A stretch of 64,000 nucleotides of DNA. Origin: Nitrobacter sp051912485 (GTDB taxonomy: Bacteria; Pseudomonadota; Alphaproteobacteria; Rhizobiales; Xanthobacteraceae). The DNA lies in contig NZ_CP196822.1 in assembly GCF_051912485.1 (NCBI RefSeq), positions 3,224,001-3,288,000 of the forward strand, read 5' to 3'. Made by a program: the position numbers and the translations under genes. Under the pieces are notes generated by a model. The model was not told where the DNA came from and did no database searches. It was given only the letters and a program-made list of their open reading frames with translations. Of this stretch, positions 24,237 through 33,254 are shown one piece after another (position 1 is the first letter of the stretch; each line of letters starts with the position of its first letter).

Positions 24237-25490
24237 ATGAGTCGGCTTGTGATGAAATTCGGCGGCACCTCCGTCGCCAACCTCGACCGCATCCGCAACG
24301 TCGCGCGGCATGTCAAACGCGAGGTCGATGCCGGCCACGACGTCGCGGTGGTGGTCTCGGCGATGTCGGGCAAGACCAACGAACTGGTGGCATGGTGCAG
24401 CGACGCCTCGCCGATGCATGACGCGCGCGAATACGACGCGGTAGTGGCATCCGGCGAGCAGGTCACTTCGGGGCTTTTGGCCATCGCGCTGCAGGCGCTC
24501 GGCATTCAGGCTCGCTCCTGGCAAGGCTGGCAGATTCCGATTCGGACATCGGAGGCTCACGCTTCGGCGCGCATCCTCGAGATCGACGGTGGCGAACTCG
24601 TCAACCGCTTCAAGGAGCGCAAGGAGGTGGCCGTGATCGCCGGCTTCCAAGGCATCAGCCCGCAGACCGGCCGCATCACCACGCTCGGCCGCGGCGGCTC
24701 CGATACGTCGGCGGTGGCGATCGCCGCCGCCATCCGCGCCGACCGCTGCGACATCTATACCGACGTCGACGGCGTCTACACCACCGATCCGCGCGTGGTG
24801 CCGAAGGCCCGCAGACTCGACAAGATTGCGTTCGAGGACATGCTGGAGCTGGCGTCGCAGGGCGCCAAGGTACTGCAGGTTCGTTCCGTGGAACTCGGCA
24901 TGACCCAGAACATGCCGATTTTCGTCCGCTCCAGTTTCGACAAGCCGGAGGACATCGACCCCCATGGCACGCCGCCGGGTACGCTGATCTGCAGCGAGGA
25001 GGAAATCATGGAAAGCCACGTCGTTACCGGCATCGCCTTCTCCAAGGACGAAGCCCAGATTTCGGTGCGCCAGATCGAGGACAAGCCGGGCGTCGCCGCC
25101 TCGATCTTCGTCCCGCTTGCCGAGGCCAATATCAACGTCGACATGATCGTGCAGAACGTCTCAGAGGACGGCAAGACCACCGACCTGACCTTCACGGTGC
25201 CGGCGGCCGACTATGCCCGCGCCAAGGAGACGATCACCCGCGCCAGGGACAAGATCGGCTATGCGCGCCTCGACAGCGCCACCGATGTCGCGAAGATCTC
25301 GGTGATAGGCTCGGGTATGCGCAGCCATGCCGGCGTCGCGGCGCAGGCGTTCAAGGCGCTGTCGGAGAAGAGCATCAACATCCGCGCCATAACCACCTCC
25401 GAGATCAAGTTCTCGCTGCTGATCGACACCGCCTATACCGAACTCGCTGTGCGCACCCTGCACACGCTTTACGGACTCGATCAGACCTGA
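24237..25490 (+). CDS. lysC: Aspartate kinase
   Basis: A 417-residue kinase that makes aspartyl phosphate, the first step to lysine, threonine, methionine and diaminopimelate. The amino-acid kinase domain begins with KFGGTSVANLDRIRNVA and contains GRGGSDTSAVAIAAA. Two ACT domains at ~265-415 (FSKDEAQISVRQIEDKPGVAASIF; SHAGVAAQAFKALSEKSINI) are the allosteric lysine/threonine sensing part. Length is standard. A cluster of three short direct repeats lies directly upstream and may affect expression. Confidence 0.96.
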   Translation: MSRLVMKFGGTSVANLDRIRNVARHVKREVDAGHDVAVVVSAMSGKTNELVAWCSDASPMHDAREYDAVVASGEQVTSGLLAIALQALGIQARSWQGWQIPIRTSEAHASARILEIDGGELVNRFKERKEVAVIAGFQGISPQTGRITTLGRGGSDTSAVAIAAAIRADRCDIYTDVDGVYTTDPRVVPKARRLDKIAFEDMLELASQGAKVLQVRSVELGMTQNMPIFVRSSFDKPEDIDPHGTPPGTLICSEEEIMESHVVTGIAFSKDEAQISVRQIEDKPGVAASIFVPLAEANINVDMIVQNVSEDGKTTDLTFTVPAADYARAKETITRARDKIGYARLDSATDVAKISVIGSGMRSHAGVAAQAFKALSEKSINIRAITTSEIKFSLLIDTAYTELAVRTLHTLYGLDQT

Positions 25491-25791
25491 GGGAATGCAG
25501 CGCCCATCGTCCTCCGGCTGGGCCGGCGCAGCGCGGCCGTGGCCCAACCTGCCGCCGCCTTCGCGCCGGTGCAGCTTTTCCAAACCGTGCGACCCTCGGC
25601 GGCAGGCGTTTTGCTTGGCAAATCGGACGTCGATTGGCTATACGGCCTCATGACGTGACCGTTTCGGCTGGCGCCACGGCTTCAGACAATCATTCGGTCG
25701 GACACCGCACCGCCGGGCTTCGGATGCGGTGAAGTCATTGTTTTTCTGAGGCTTATCGAAAAGACGGCTTCACAGGGGAGGATACCGGGAC
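25491..25791. other. Intergenic stretch between lysC and ptsP
   Basis: About 300 bp with no gene or repeat I can support. A GGGAGG ribosome site sits just before the ptsP ATG. Confidence 0.35.
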
Positions 25792-28059
25792 ATGCGGAGC
25801 GCCTCGAGCGGCCCCCGCGTCTTGTTGAGACGGCTCCGCGAAGTCATGGCGGAGCAGGTCAGCGCACAGGAGCGTCTCGACAAGATCGTGGTGCTGATCG
25901 CCGCCAACATGGTGGCGGAGGTCTGCTCGACCTACGTGCTGCGCGTCGACAACACCCTGGAACTCTACGCGACCGAAGGTCTCAATCGCGACGCCGTCCA
26001 TCGCACCGTGCTGACCGCACATGAGGGCCTTGTCGGCCTCGTCGCAAGCGAAGCGACGCCACTCAATCTGCCGGACGCGCAGAGTCACCCGGCGTTCTCG
26101 TTCCACCCGGAAACCGGCGAAGAAATCTACAATTCGTTCCTCGGCGTGCCGATCCTGCGCGCGGGCAACACGCTCGGCGTGCTGGTGGTGCAGAACCGCG
26201 CCAGGCGCACCTATGTCGAGGAAGAGGTCGAAGCGCTCCAGACCACGGCGATGGTGCTCGCCGAGATGATCGCCTCGGGCGAACTCGCCGCCCTCGCCCA
26301 GCCCGGCCTCGAGCCCGTCGCGCGCCACTCGATCCGCCAGACCGGCGCGATTCTGTCCGACGGCATCGCGCTCGGCCATGTGGTGCTGCATGAACCCCGC
26401 GTCGTCATCACCAACTACATCGCCGAGGATCTGCCGAAGGAGATCAGGCGGCTGGAAACAGCGCTCGCCAAGCTGCGCGCCGATCTCGACCGCATGCTGG
26501 AGCGGGGCGACGTTGTGGACGGCGGCGAACATCGCGAGGTGCTCGAGGCCTACCGGATGTTCGCCAACGATCACGGCTGGTCGCACAGACTGCAGGAGGC
26601 GGTCGCAACCGGCCTCACCGCGGAGGCCGCCGTCGAGCGCGTGCAATCGGACACCCGCGCGCGGATGCTGCGCTCGACCGATCCTTATCTGCGTGATCGC
26701 CTGCATGACCTCGAGGATCTCGGCCACCGCCTGATGCGGCAATTGGTTGGACAGGATCACGCGCCTTCCCGCGAGCAACTCCCGGAGAATGCGATCCTGA
26801 TCGCACGCGCCATGGGGCCGGCGGCCTTGCTGGATTACGACCGCAAGCGGCTGCGCGGCCTGGTGCTGGAGGAAGGGACCGCGAATTCCCACGTCTCCAT
26901 CGTCGCCCGCGCGCTGGGTATCCCGGCCGTCGGCGAGGTGCCGAACGCGCCTGGAATCGCCGACCCCGGCGACGCCATCATCGTCGACGGCACCTCGGGC
27001 GCGATCTACGTGCGACCGTCGGCAGAAGTCGAATCGGCTTACGCCGAGCGCGTGCGCTTTCGCGCCCGGCGGCAGGCGCAATACATCGCGCTGCGCGACA
27101 GACCCTGCGTCACCAAGGACGGCCAGCCAATCGATCTCATGATCAATGCCGGCCTCTTGATCGACCTGCCGCATCTCGAGGACACCAATTGCTCGGGAAT
27201 CGGCCTGTTCCGGACCGAGTTACAATTCATGGTCGGTCAGAACCTGCCGCGCACGAGCGAGCAGCTTGCGCTGTACCGCGCGGTGCTGGACGCCGCCGGC
27301 AACAAGCCGGTCACCTTCCGCACCCTCGACATCGGCGGCGACAAGGCCGTGCCCTACATGGAAACCGTGGCAGAGGAAAACCCGGCGCTGGGCTGGCGCG
27401 CGATCCGGCTCGGGCTCGATCGTCCCGGCCTGCTGCGCGGTCAGGTGCGCGCGCTGCTGCGCGCCGGCGGCGGACGCGCGCTGCGCATCATGTTCCCGAT
27501 GATCGCGGAAGTCGCCGAATTCGATCAGGCCAAGGCCATCATCGAGCGCGAACTCACATATCTGCGCCAGCACGGCCACGCGCTGCCGGAACGCGTGGAC
27601 GTCGGCACCATGGTCGAGGTGCCGGCGCTCCTGTACCAGCTCGACGAATTGCTCAGGAAGGTCGATTTCGTCTCGGTCGGATCGAACGACCTGTTTCAGT
27701 TCATGTTCGCGGTCGATCGCGGCAACAGCAAAGTATCGAACCGCTTCGATACGCTGTCGGCGCCGATCCTGCGGGCGCTGCGCGACATCGTGACCAAGGC
27801 CAAAGCCGCCGGGAAAAGTGCCTCGCTGTGCGGGGAGCTGGCGTCTCAGCCGCTGGGTGCGCTGGCGCTGATCGCGCTCGGATACCGCTCGCTTTCGCTG
27901 TCGGCCACCGCGCACGGTCCCGTCAAGGCCCTGATTCTCGATCTCGACGCCAAGAAGGCGGAAGCGACGATCATGCCGCTGCTGGAGGCCCCCTCCGGCA
28001 GCATTTCGATCCGCGACAAGCTCAAGGACTTCGCCGATGCCGAAGGGCTGGCGTTGTAG
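25792..28059 (+). CDS. ptsP: PEP-protein phosphotransferase of the nitrogen-type PTS (EI-Ntr)
   Basis: A 755-residue enzyme I variant. An N-terminal GAF domain (~15-165, with LDKIVVLIAANMVAEVCSTY) marks it as PtsP rather than sugar-type EI. The PEP-utiliser N-terminal domain, the swivelling domain with the phospho-histidine H367 in GTANSHVSIVARALGIPAVG, and the TIM-barrel domain with active-site C680 in SLCGELASQ follow. It transfers phosphate from PEP to HPr/NPr; the HPr and EIIA-Man at the end of this window are its probable partners. The GAF domain of homologues senses glutamine or other small ligands. Confidence 0.95.
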   Translation: MRSASSGPRVLLRRLREVMAEQVSAQERLDKIVVLIAANMVAEVCSTYVLRVDNTLELYATEGLNRDAVHRTVLTAHEGLVGLVASEATPLNLPDAQSHPAFSFHPETGEEIYNSFLGVPILRAGNTLGVLVVQNRARRTYVEEEVEALQTTAMVLAEMIASGELAALAQPGLEPVARHSIRQTGAILSDGIALGHVVLHEPRVVITNYIAEDLPKEIRRLETALAKLRADLDRMLERGDVVDGGEHREVLEAYRMFANDHGWSHRLQEAVATGLTAEAAVERVQSDTRARMLRSTDPYLRDRLHDLEDLGHRLMRQLVGQDHAPSREQLPENAILIARAMGPAALLDYDRKRLRGLVLEEGTANSHVSIVARALGIPAVGEVPNAPGIADPGDAIIVDGTSGAIYVRPSAEVESAYAERVRFRARRQAQYIALRDRPCVTKDGQPIDLMINAGLLIDLPHLEDTNCSGIGLFRTELQFMVGQNLPRTSEQLALYRAVLDAAGNKPVTFRTLDIGGDKAVPYMETVAEENPALGWRAIRLGLDRPGLLRGQVRALLRAGGGRALRIMFPMIAEVAEFDQAKAIIERELTYLRQHGHALPERVDVGTMVEVPALLYQLDELLRKVDFVSVGSNDLFQFMFAVDRGNSKVSNRFDTLSAPILRALRDIVTKAKAAGKSASLCGELASQPLGALALIALGYRSLSLSATAHGPVKALILDLDAKKAEATIMPLLEAPSGSISIRDKLKDFADAEGLAL

Positions 28060-28107
28060 CGGGCCTTTTGGCGCGCACCACCCCTTTTGCATCCCGGAAT
28101 ATCAACC

Positions 28108-29193
28108 ATGTCATCCCTGCCCGAAGCCAAACTCGATCTCCTGCTGGCCCGCCACGCCGCGCTCGAAAACGAGCTGCTGAGCCAAGTCAGCGCTGACCGG
28201 TACGTGCAAATGACGCGCGAACTGGCCGAGCTCAATCCCGTCGTGGAGGCCGTGAAGAACTGGCGCGCAGTCACAACCGAGATCGCCGGCATCGACGCGA
28301 TGATCGCTGATCCCACCACGGACGCCGAGATGCGGGCGATGGCGGAAGCCGAGCGGCCGGCGCTGGAGACGCGCGGAGACGATCTCGCGCAGAAGATCCG
28401 CGTCGCGTTGCTGCCGAAAGACGCGATGGACGAGCGCAACGTGATGCTCGAAATCCGCGCCGGCACCGGCGGCGACGAGGCCTCGCTGTTCGCGGGCGAC
28501 CTGTTCCGGATGTACGAGCGCTTTGCAGGCCTGCAGGGCTGGAAGGTGGATGTGGTGTCCGCCAGCGAAGGCACCATGGGCGGCTACAAGGAAATCGTCG
28601 CCGAGGTGCAGGGCCGCGGCGCCTACGCCAAGCTGAAGTTCGAATCCGGCGCGCATCGGGTGCAGCGCGTGCCCGATACCGAGACACAGGGACGCGTTCA
28701 CACATCTGCAGCGACGGTGGCGGTGCTGCCGGAAGCCGAAGAGGTCGACGTCGACATCAAGACAGACGATCTGCGCATCGAAACCATGCGGGCGCAGGGC
28801 GCAGGGGGTCAGCACGTCAACAAGACGGAATCGGCGATTCGCATCACGCACATCCCGACCGGCATCGTCGTGATGATGCAGGACAGCCGTTCACAGCACA
28901 AGAACCGCGCCTCGGCAATGAACATCCTGCGCTCGCGCATCTACGACGCCGAGCGGCAGCGCATCAATGCCGCGCGCTCGGCCGACCGCAAGGATCAGGT
29001 CGGATCGGGCGACCGTTCCGAGCGCATCCGCACCTACAATTTTCCGCAAGGCCGCGTCACCGATCACCGCATCAATCTGACGCTCTACAAGCTGCCGCAG
29101 GTGATCGCCGGCGACGCGCTGCACGAACTGATCGATGCATTGACCACGGAGCATCAGGCGGCGCAACTCGCCACCGACGGCGGTAATGCGTGA
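28108..29193 (+). CDS. prfA: Peptide chain release factor 1
   Basis: A 361-residue RF1 that ends translation at UAA and UAG. The GGQ motif that reaches the peptidyl-transferase centre is in AQGAGGQHVNKTESAIRITH; the codon-reading tripeptide region is RVQRVPDTETQGRVHTSA (P-D-T at the PxT position of RF1). The start ATG 28108 gives the normal family length; an upstream in-frame TTG at 28087 is unlikely. It precedes prmC, whose product methylates the GGQ glutamine, as in most bacteria. Confidence 0.97.
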   Translation: MSSLPEAKLDLLLARHAALENELLSQVSADRYVQMTRELAELNPVVEAVKNWRAVTTEIAGIDAMIADPTTDAEMRAMAEAERPALETRGDDLAQKIRVALLPKDAMDERNVMLEIRAGTGGDEASLFAGDLFRMYERFAGLQGWKVDVVSASEGTMGGYKEIVAEVQGRGAYAKLKFESGAHRVQRVPDTETQGRVHTSAATVAVLPEAEEVDVDIKTDDLRIETMRAQGAGGQHVNKTESAIRITHIPTGIVVMMQDSRSQHKNRASAMNILRSRIYDAERQRINAARSADRKDQVGSGDRSERIRTYNFPQGRVTDHRINLTLYKLPQVIAGDALHELIDALTTEHQAAQLATDGGNA

Positions 29194-29194
29194 T

Positions 29195-29360
29195 TTTTTC
29201 TTCCCTCTCCCCTTGTGGGAGCCGAGACGAGCGAAGCTCGCTCTTAGGGTGGCGAGCATCGTTAGATGCGAGACGGGTGAGAGGTTTTCCTCACGAAAGA
29301 TACCCCTTACCCGCCCTCGCTTCGCGAAGGCACCTTCTCTCAAGGAGAGAGAGAAAAAAG
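29195..29360. repeat. Palindrome-rich repeat element (CCCTCTCCCC family), copy 2
   Basis: About 166 bp between prfA and prmC, starting with TTTTTCTTCCCTCTCCCCTT and ending with GAGAGAGAGAAAAAAG. It contains smaller palindromes (CGAGCGAAGCTCG; CTCGCTTCGCGAAGG). It resembles the element before argJ at 16039-16207. Confidence 0.75.
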
Positions 29361-29368
29361 AGACGCAC

Positions 29369-30253
29369 GTGACCGATTCTTTCACTGGACAGACTATTGA
29401 CGCGGCACGCCGCGCGCTGACGGCGCGCTTCGAGGCCGCCGGGATCGACAGCGCTCCGCTCGACGCGCGAATGCTGACCGGTGCGGCGCTGCGCCTCGAT
29501 CTGACCGCGCTGATCACGCAAGGCACGCGTCAGCTCACTGCCGATGACGCAGCGCGCCTTGACGCTTTCGCGCGTCGCCGTCTCGCAGGTGAGCCGGTAG
29601 CGCGCATTCTCGGAACCAAAGAATTCTGGGGACTGCCGCTCAAGCTGTCGGCGGACACGCTGGTACCGCGGCCGGATACCGAAACCGTGGTCGAGGCTGC
29701 GCTCGAAATCCTCCGCGCCGAAAGCCGAACCCATGCTCCGCTCCGCATCGCCGACCTCGGTACCGGCAGTGGCGCGATCCTGCTCGCGCTGTTGACCGAA
29801 CTGCCGAATGCCACCGGCGTCGGCACCGATCTGAGCGCAGCCGCGCTGGACACTGCCAAAGCCAATGCGCAACGCCTCGGTCTCGCGCCGCGCGCGGACT
29901 TCATGATCAGTGACTACGCGGGAGGCCTGTCCGATCCATTCGACCTGATCGTTTCGAACCCGCCCTATATCTGCTCGGCCGATATCGCCTCTCTCGCGCC
30001 GGAGGTCCGCGATCACGATCCGCATCTCGCGCTGGATGGCGGCGGCGACGGACTCGAGGCCTACCGCCGGATCGCGCCGCAGGCGGCAGGGTTGCTATCG
30101 CCCGGCGGTCTCCTCGTTCTGGAGATTGGGCAGGGTCAGGACTGCGACGTCGCCCGGCTGGTGGCCGCCGTAGGGTTAACGGTCGCGGGACCCGCAAGGG
30201 TTGACCTCGCGGGCATCGGTCGCGCCGTCGCGGCCCGAAAATTGCCCTCGTAA
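29369..30253 (+). CDS. prmC: Release factor glutamine N5-methyltransferase
   Basis: A 294-residue SAM-dependent enzyme that methylates the glutamine of the GGQ motif of release factors. SAM motif I is IADLGTGSGAILLALLTE and the catalytic NPPY is in VSNPPYICSADI; N-terminal helices (PLDARMLTGAALRLDL) bind the release factor. I choose GTG 29369, which follows an AAGGAGAG ribosome site. The frame is open back to an ATG that overlaps the prfA stop, but that 61-residue extension is translated repeat DNA and is probably not made. Confidence 0.93.
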   Translation: MTDSFTGQTIDAARRALTARFEAAGIDSAPLDARMLTGAALRLDLTALITQGTRQLTADDAARLDAFARRRLAGEPVARILGTKEFWGLPLKLSADTLVPRPDTETVVEAALEILRAESRTHAPLRIADLGTGSGAILLALLTELPNATGVGTDLSAAALDTAKANAQRLGLAPRADFMISDYAGGLSDPFDLIVSNPPYICSADIASLAPEVRDHDPHLALDGGGDGLEAYRRIAPQAAGLLSPGGLLVLEIGQGQDCDVARLVAAVGLTVAGPARVDLAGIGRAVAARKLPS

Positions 30254-30727
30254 AGCCCGATTGGGATATAAAAAACCACTTGGAATATCGCTCGGGAGCG
30301 ACTACGTTTCCCGCACAACATCGGTCCTGGGTTGTTGGCCCCGCAGCGCTACTGCAGGTGAGCCTAGAGTTCTCGGACGAGAACCGGCCCGAGTGAACGG
30401 TTCTTTAAAGGCAGGTCATATCAAGCGCGGTGGCCGAGAGCTACGCTGCTTGCGACCATAAAGCGAATGAAAGCCTGATACTGCGCTTGAAGACTCACGC
30501 GAGAAAACCGGAGTTTGGTGTCTCTGGCTAACTGATCCGGCCGTGCTGGTGCGATGCGCCTGCCGGCGACCTGGGAACGCGTCTTTGCTAAACGCGACGA
30601 TTGACGAACCGATATGGAGATAGGTGGCGCCTATGCGCGCCGCGCAGGCCGCGTCGGCGGCGGCAACTAAAGCGACAAGGCAATTCCCCAAGGGTGAAAC
30701 TTCAAGGCTGGTAACTGAAGGCGGGAC
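30254..30727. other. Long leader region upstream of the DUF4167 gene
   Basis: About 475 bp without a supportable ORF. It contains several short inverted repeats (GTTCTCG-GA-CGAGAAC near 30370; ACGCG-N11-CGCG near 30580; GGTGGCGCC/GGCGCGC-like near 30625) and is less coding-like than its surroundings. It may be a long structured 5' leader or hold a small RNA; I do not recognise a known Rfam-type motif in it. Confidence 0.35.
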
Positions 30728-31456
30728 ATGAGAAACGGTCAGAATAACAACAAGCGGATGCGTAGCCGGAACAACAACAATAATAATAATAATAACAATA
30801 ACAACAGGCGTGGCCAGAACCCGATGACGCGGGTTTTCGAATCCAACGGCCCCGACATCAAAATCCGCGGCACCGCCTCTCACGTCGCCGAGAAATACGT
30901 CCAGCTCGCCCGCGACGCGCGCTCATCGGGTGACCCCGTGGCCGCCGAGAACTACTATCAGCATGCCGAGCATTATTTCCGCCTGATTGCCGCGGCGCAG
31001 GAGCAGTTTCGCCAGAGCCAGCCGCAGCAACAGCCGCGGATCGAGGCCGACACGCCGGATGAGGGGGGCGACGACGACAGCGAAAACTACTCGAATTTCG
31101 GAACAGAGCCCGGCTTCGTTCCGGTTCAACAGCCGCGCGACAATCCTCAGCGCGACCAGCAACCCTTTCAGCGCGACCCGCAGCCTCCCCGCGAGCACCG
31201 TCAACCGCAGCCGCAATATCAGCCGCAACCGGCGATGCAGCCCGCCGACAACGGCGGCGTAGATCGCCTGCCATCCTTCATCACGGGATCGCAGCCGCAG
31301 GTGAACGGCGGCCGGTTCGAAGGCAACGGCCATCAGGGCAGCGAGCGCAACGACCGCTTCCCACCGCGCCGGCGCCGACGCCCGCATGGTCCGCGTCCGG
31401 ACGGCATCGTGCAGCCGCCCATTCCCGGCGAGGACTTCAACACCGGCAACGAATAG
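30728..31456 (+). CDS. DUF4167 domain protein
   Basis: A 242-residue protein with a folded N-terminal DUF4167 domain at ~33-100 (TRVFESNGPDIKIRG, HVAEKYVQLARDA, NYYQHAEHYFRLI) and a long disordered Gln/Pro/Arg-rich tail. A run of 12 asparagines (residues ~15-26), encoded by AAC/AAT repeats, comes before the domain. The family is almost confined to alphaproteobacteria and usually follows prmC; its function is unknown, but the basic, disordered composition suggests RNA or nucleic-acid contact (inference). Confidence 0.9.
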   Translation: MRNGQNNNKRMRSRNNNNNNNNNNNNRRGQNPMTRVFESNGPDIKIRGTASHVAEKYVQLARDARSSGDPVAAENYYQHAEHYFRLIAAAQEQFRQSQPQQQPRIEADTPDEGGDDDSENYSNFGTEPGFVPVQQPRDNPQRDQQPFQRDPQPPREHRQPQPQYQPQPAMQPADNGGVDRLPSFITGSQPQVNGGRFEGNGHQGSERNDRFPPRRRRRPHGPRPDGIVQPPIPGEDFNTGNE

Positions 31457-31512
31457 CGATGCATCTCACCCTTCTGGATAGGGTGAGAACTTCGGAAACC
31501 GCAATCGGGGTA

Positions 31513-32253
31513 TCACTCCTCAGTACTGCATGAGGATGGCGCAAGCACTGGCGGCAAAACCGGGATCAACCGGCTGTGCTCCCGCTTTGCGGCAATGGGG
31601 CGATAAACCTGCTTGGTCGCCTCCACGATATGAACGCCGGCGAATGGCAGCGACAGCGCCGCGCCGACACGCTCCCACGCCGCGGCCGAGCGCAGGAACC
31701 AACCGTTCTTGATCGGCGGGACGAACAGCGCCTCGCCCCAGGCCGACGGCGTAAACCATGTCTGCCGCAGCAGTTGGGTGATCTGCGAGCGCGAATACGG
31801 CCGGCCGTGGCCGAACGGCGTCGTATCGGTGCGAGTCCAGACACCGCGACGATTGGGAACGATCGCCATCATACGGCCCGACGGTGAGAGAACGCGCCAC
31901 ACTTCACGCAGCAGGCTTTCCGGATCGTCCGACATTTCCAGCGCATGAACCAGCAGGATGCGGTCCGCCACCGCGTCCTGCAGCGGCAACGAAAACTCGT
32001 CGACCAGCGTCGCCAGCGCCGGCCGCGCCGTCGGCCATTTCAATACGCCCTGCGCCGCCGGCATGAAGGCGATACAGCGTTCGCAGCCCTCGCGGAACAG
32101 GCCCAGATAGGGGGTGGGGTAGCCGAGGCCGACCACGCACTGACCTTCCATACTCGGCCAATGTGCATGAATGCCGCGATTGATCAGCCGCCGCGCCACG
32201 ACGCCGAGGCGCTGCGAATAGAAATCGCGGAGGTCGATAACGTCGATTGCCAT
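31513..32253 (-). CDS. Class I SAM-dependent methyltransferase
   Basis: About 246 residues. The methyltransferase type 11-like core is seen in CVVGLGYPTPYLGLF (degenerate SAM loop), DRILLVHALEMSDDPESLLREVWRVLSPSGRMMAIVPNR and later GRPYSRSQITQLL. The SAM-binding motif lacks the usual GCGxG, being VVGLGYPTPY instead, as is typical of this Rhizobiales family. Substrate unknown. The gene is divergent from gloB and shares its promoter region, a conserved pairing in Bradyrhizobium relatives. Start MAIDVIDLRDFY at 32253 is preferred over 32262. Confidence 0.8.
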   Translation of the reverse strand: MAIDVIDLRDFYSQRLGVVARRLINRGIHAHWPSMEGQCVVGLGYPTPYLGLFREGCERCIAFMPAAQGVLKWPTARPALATLVDEFSLPLQDAVADRILLVHALEMSDDPESLLREVWRVLSPSGRMMAIVPNRRGVWTRTDTTPFGHGRPYSRSQITQLLRQTWFTPSAWGEALFVPPIKNGWFLRSAAAWERVGAALSLPFAGVHIVEATKQVYRPIAAKREHSRLIPVLPPVLAPSSCSTEE

Positions 32254-32392
32254 AGCCCACATCTACCATGTTGCCGGCATGGCCGGCACCCCTGCCCGCC
32301 ACGATTTGTGCAATTGTAACCCAGCGTTAACGGCATGTTTCACCGCATACAGGGCTGTGCTAGCGTGAACGTCTCGGGCTTACGGAGACGAC

Positions 32393-33160
32393 ATGACCGC
32401 CGAAATTCGCCTGTTCACCTGCCTCACTGATAATTTCGGCGTCCTGATTCACGACCCCGCGACTCATGCGACCGCCGCAATCGACGCGCCGGAGGCCGGG
32501 CCGATCATCGAGGTGCTGGAGCGTGAAGGCTGGAGGCTGACCGACATTCTGGTCACCCATCATCACGTCGATCATGTCGGGGGCATCGCGGAACTGAAGC
32601 AGAAATACAACTGCCGGGTGGTCGCGCCGCAAGACAAGGGAGGCGGGATCGCCAACGTCGATCTGCACGTCGGCCAGGGCGATATCATCAAGGTTGGAAC
32701 GCTGCTCGGACGCGTGCTGGAAACGCCGGGCCACACGCTGGACCACGTCAGCTATGTCTTCGACGACGAGAAGGTGGTGTTCGCCGCCGACACCCTGTTC
32801 TCGATCGGCTGCGGTAGGGTGTTCGAGGGCAGCTATCCGATGATGTGGGACTCGCTTTTGAAACTGCGCGCACTGCCGGACGATTTCCGGCTCTATTGCG
32901 GCCACGAATACACCGCATCGAACGTGAAATTCGCGCTGACCATCGAGCCGAACAATCCGACCCTCAAGGCCCGCGCCGAGGAAGTCACGCGGCTGCGCGC
33001 CGAGGGCAAGCCGACGGTGCCGACCCTGATGGGCGAGGAAAAGAAAGCCAACGTGTTCCTACGCGCCGACGATCCTGCCGTTGCTGCCGGCGTGCACATG
33101 AAGGGAGCCAGCGGGGCTGACGTTTTTGCTGAGTTACGCGAACGCAAGAACAAGTCCTGA
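32393..33160 (+). CDS. gloB: Hydroxyacylglutathione hydrolase (glyoxalase II)
   Basis: A 255-residue metallo-beta-lactamase-fold thioesterase that releases D-lactate and glutathione from S-lactoylglutathione in methylglyoxal detoxification. The metal-binding signature is VTHHHVDHVGG; further ligands are H in ETPGHTLDHV, D in FAADTLFSIGCGRVFEG, and H in LYCGHEYTASNVKFAL. The C-terminal glyoxalase II domain (NPTLKARAEEVTRLRAEGKPT) binds glutathione. Length is standard and the ATG is clear. Confidence 0.95.
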   Translation: MTAEIRLFTCLTDNFGVLIHDPATHATAAIDAPEAGPIIEVLEREGWRLTDILVTHHHVDHVGGIAELKQKYNCRVVAPQDKGGGIANVDLHVGQGDIIKVGTLLGRVLETPGHTLDHVSYVFDDEKVVFAADTLFSIGCGRVFEGSYPMMWDSLLKLRALPDDFRLYCGHEYTASNVKFALTIEPNNPTLKARAEEVTRLRAEGKPTVPTLMGEEKKANVFLRADDPAVAAGVHMKGASGADVFAELRERKNKS

Positions 33161-33254
33161 GCGCGTGATCCAGCTAAGGGGCTTCCGGTTTTCGGATCAG
33201 GTCATGTGAGATGCACAGTGGCGCCGGGTTTCAATTCTCCGGCTTCGAGCTGGG

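Noticed and set aside
30420..30540. Possible serine tRNA (GGTGGCCGAGAG stretch)
   Set aside because: No acceptor stem pairing, no T-loop GGTTCRA consensus at the right distance and no anticodon stem.
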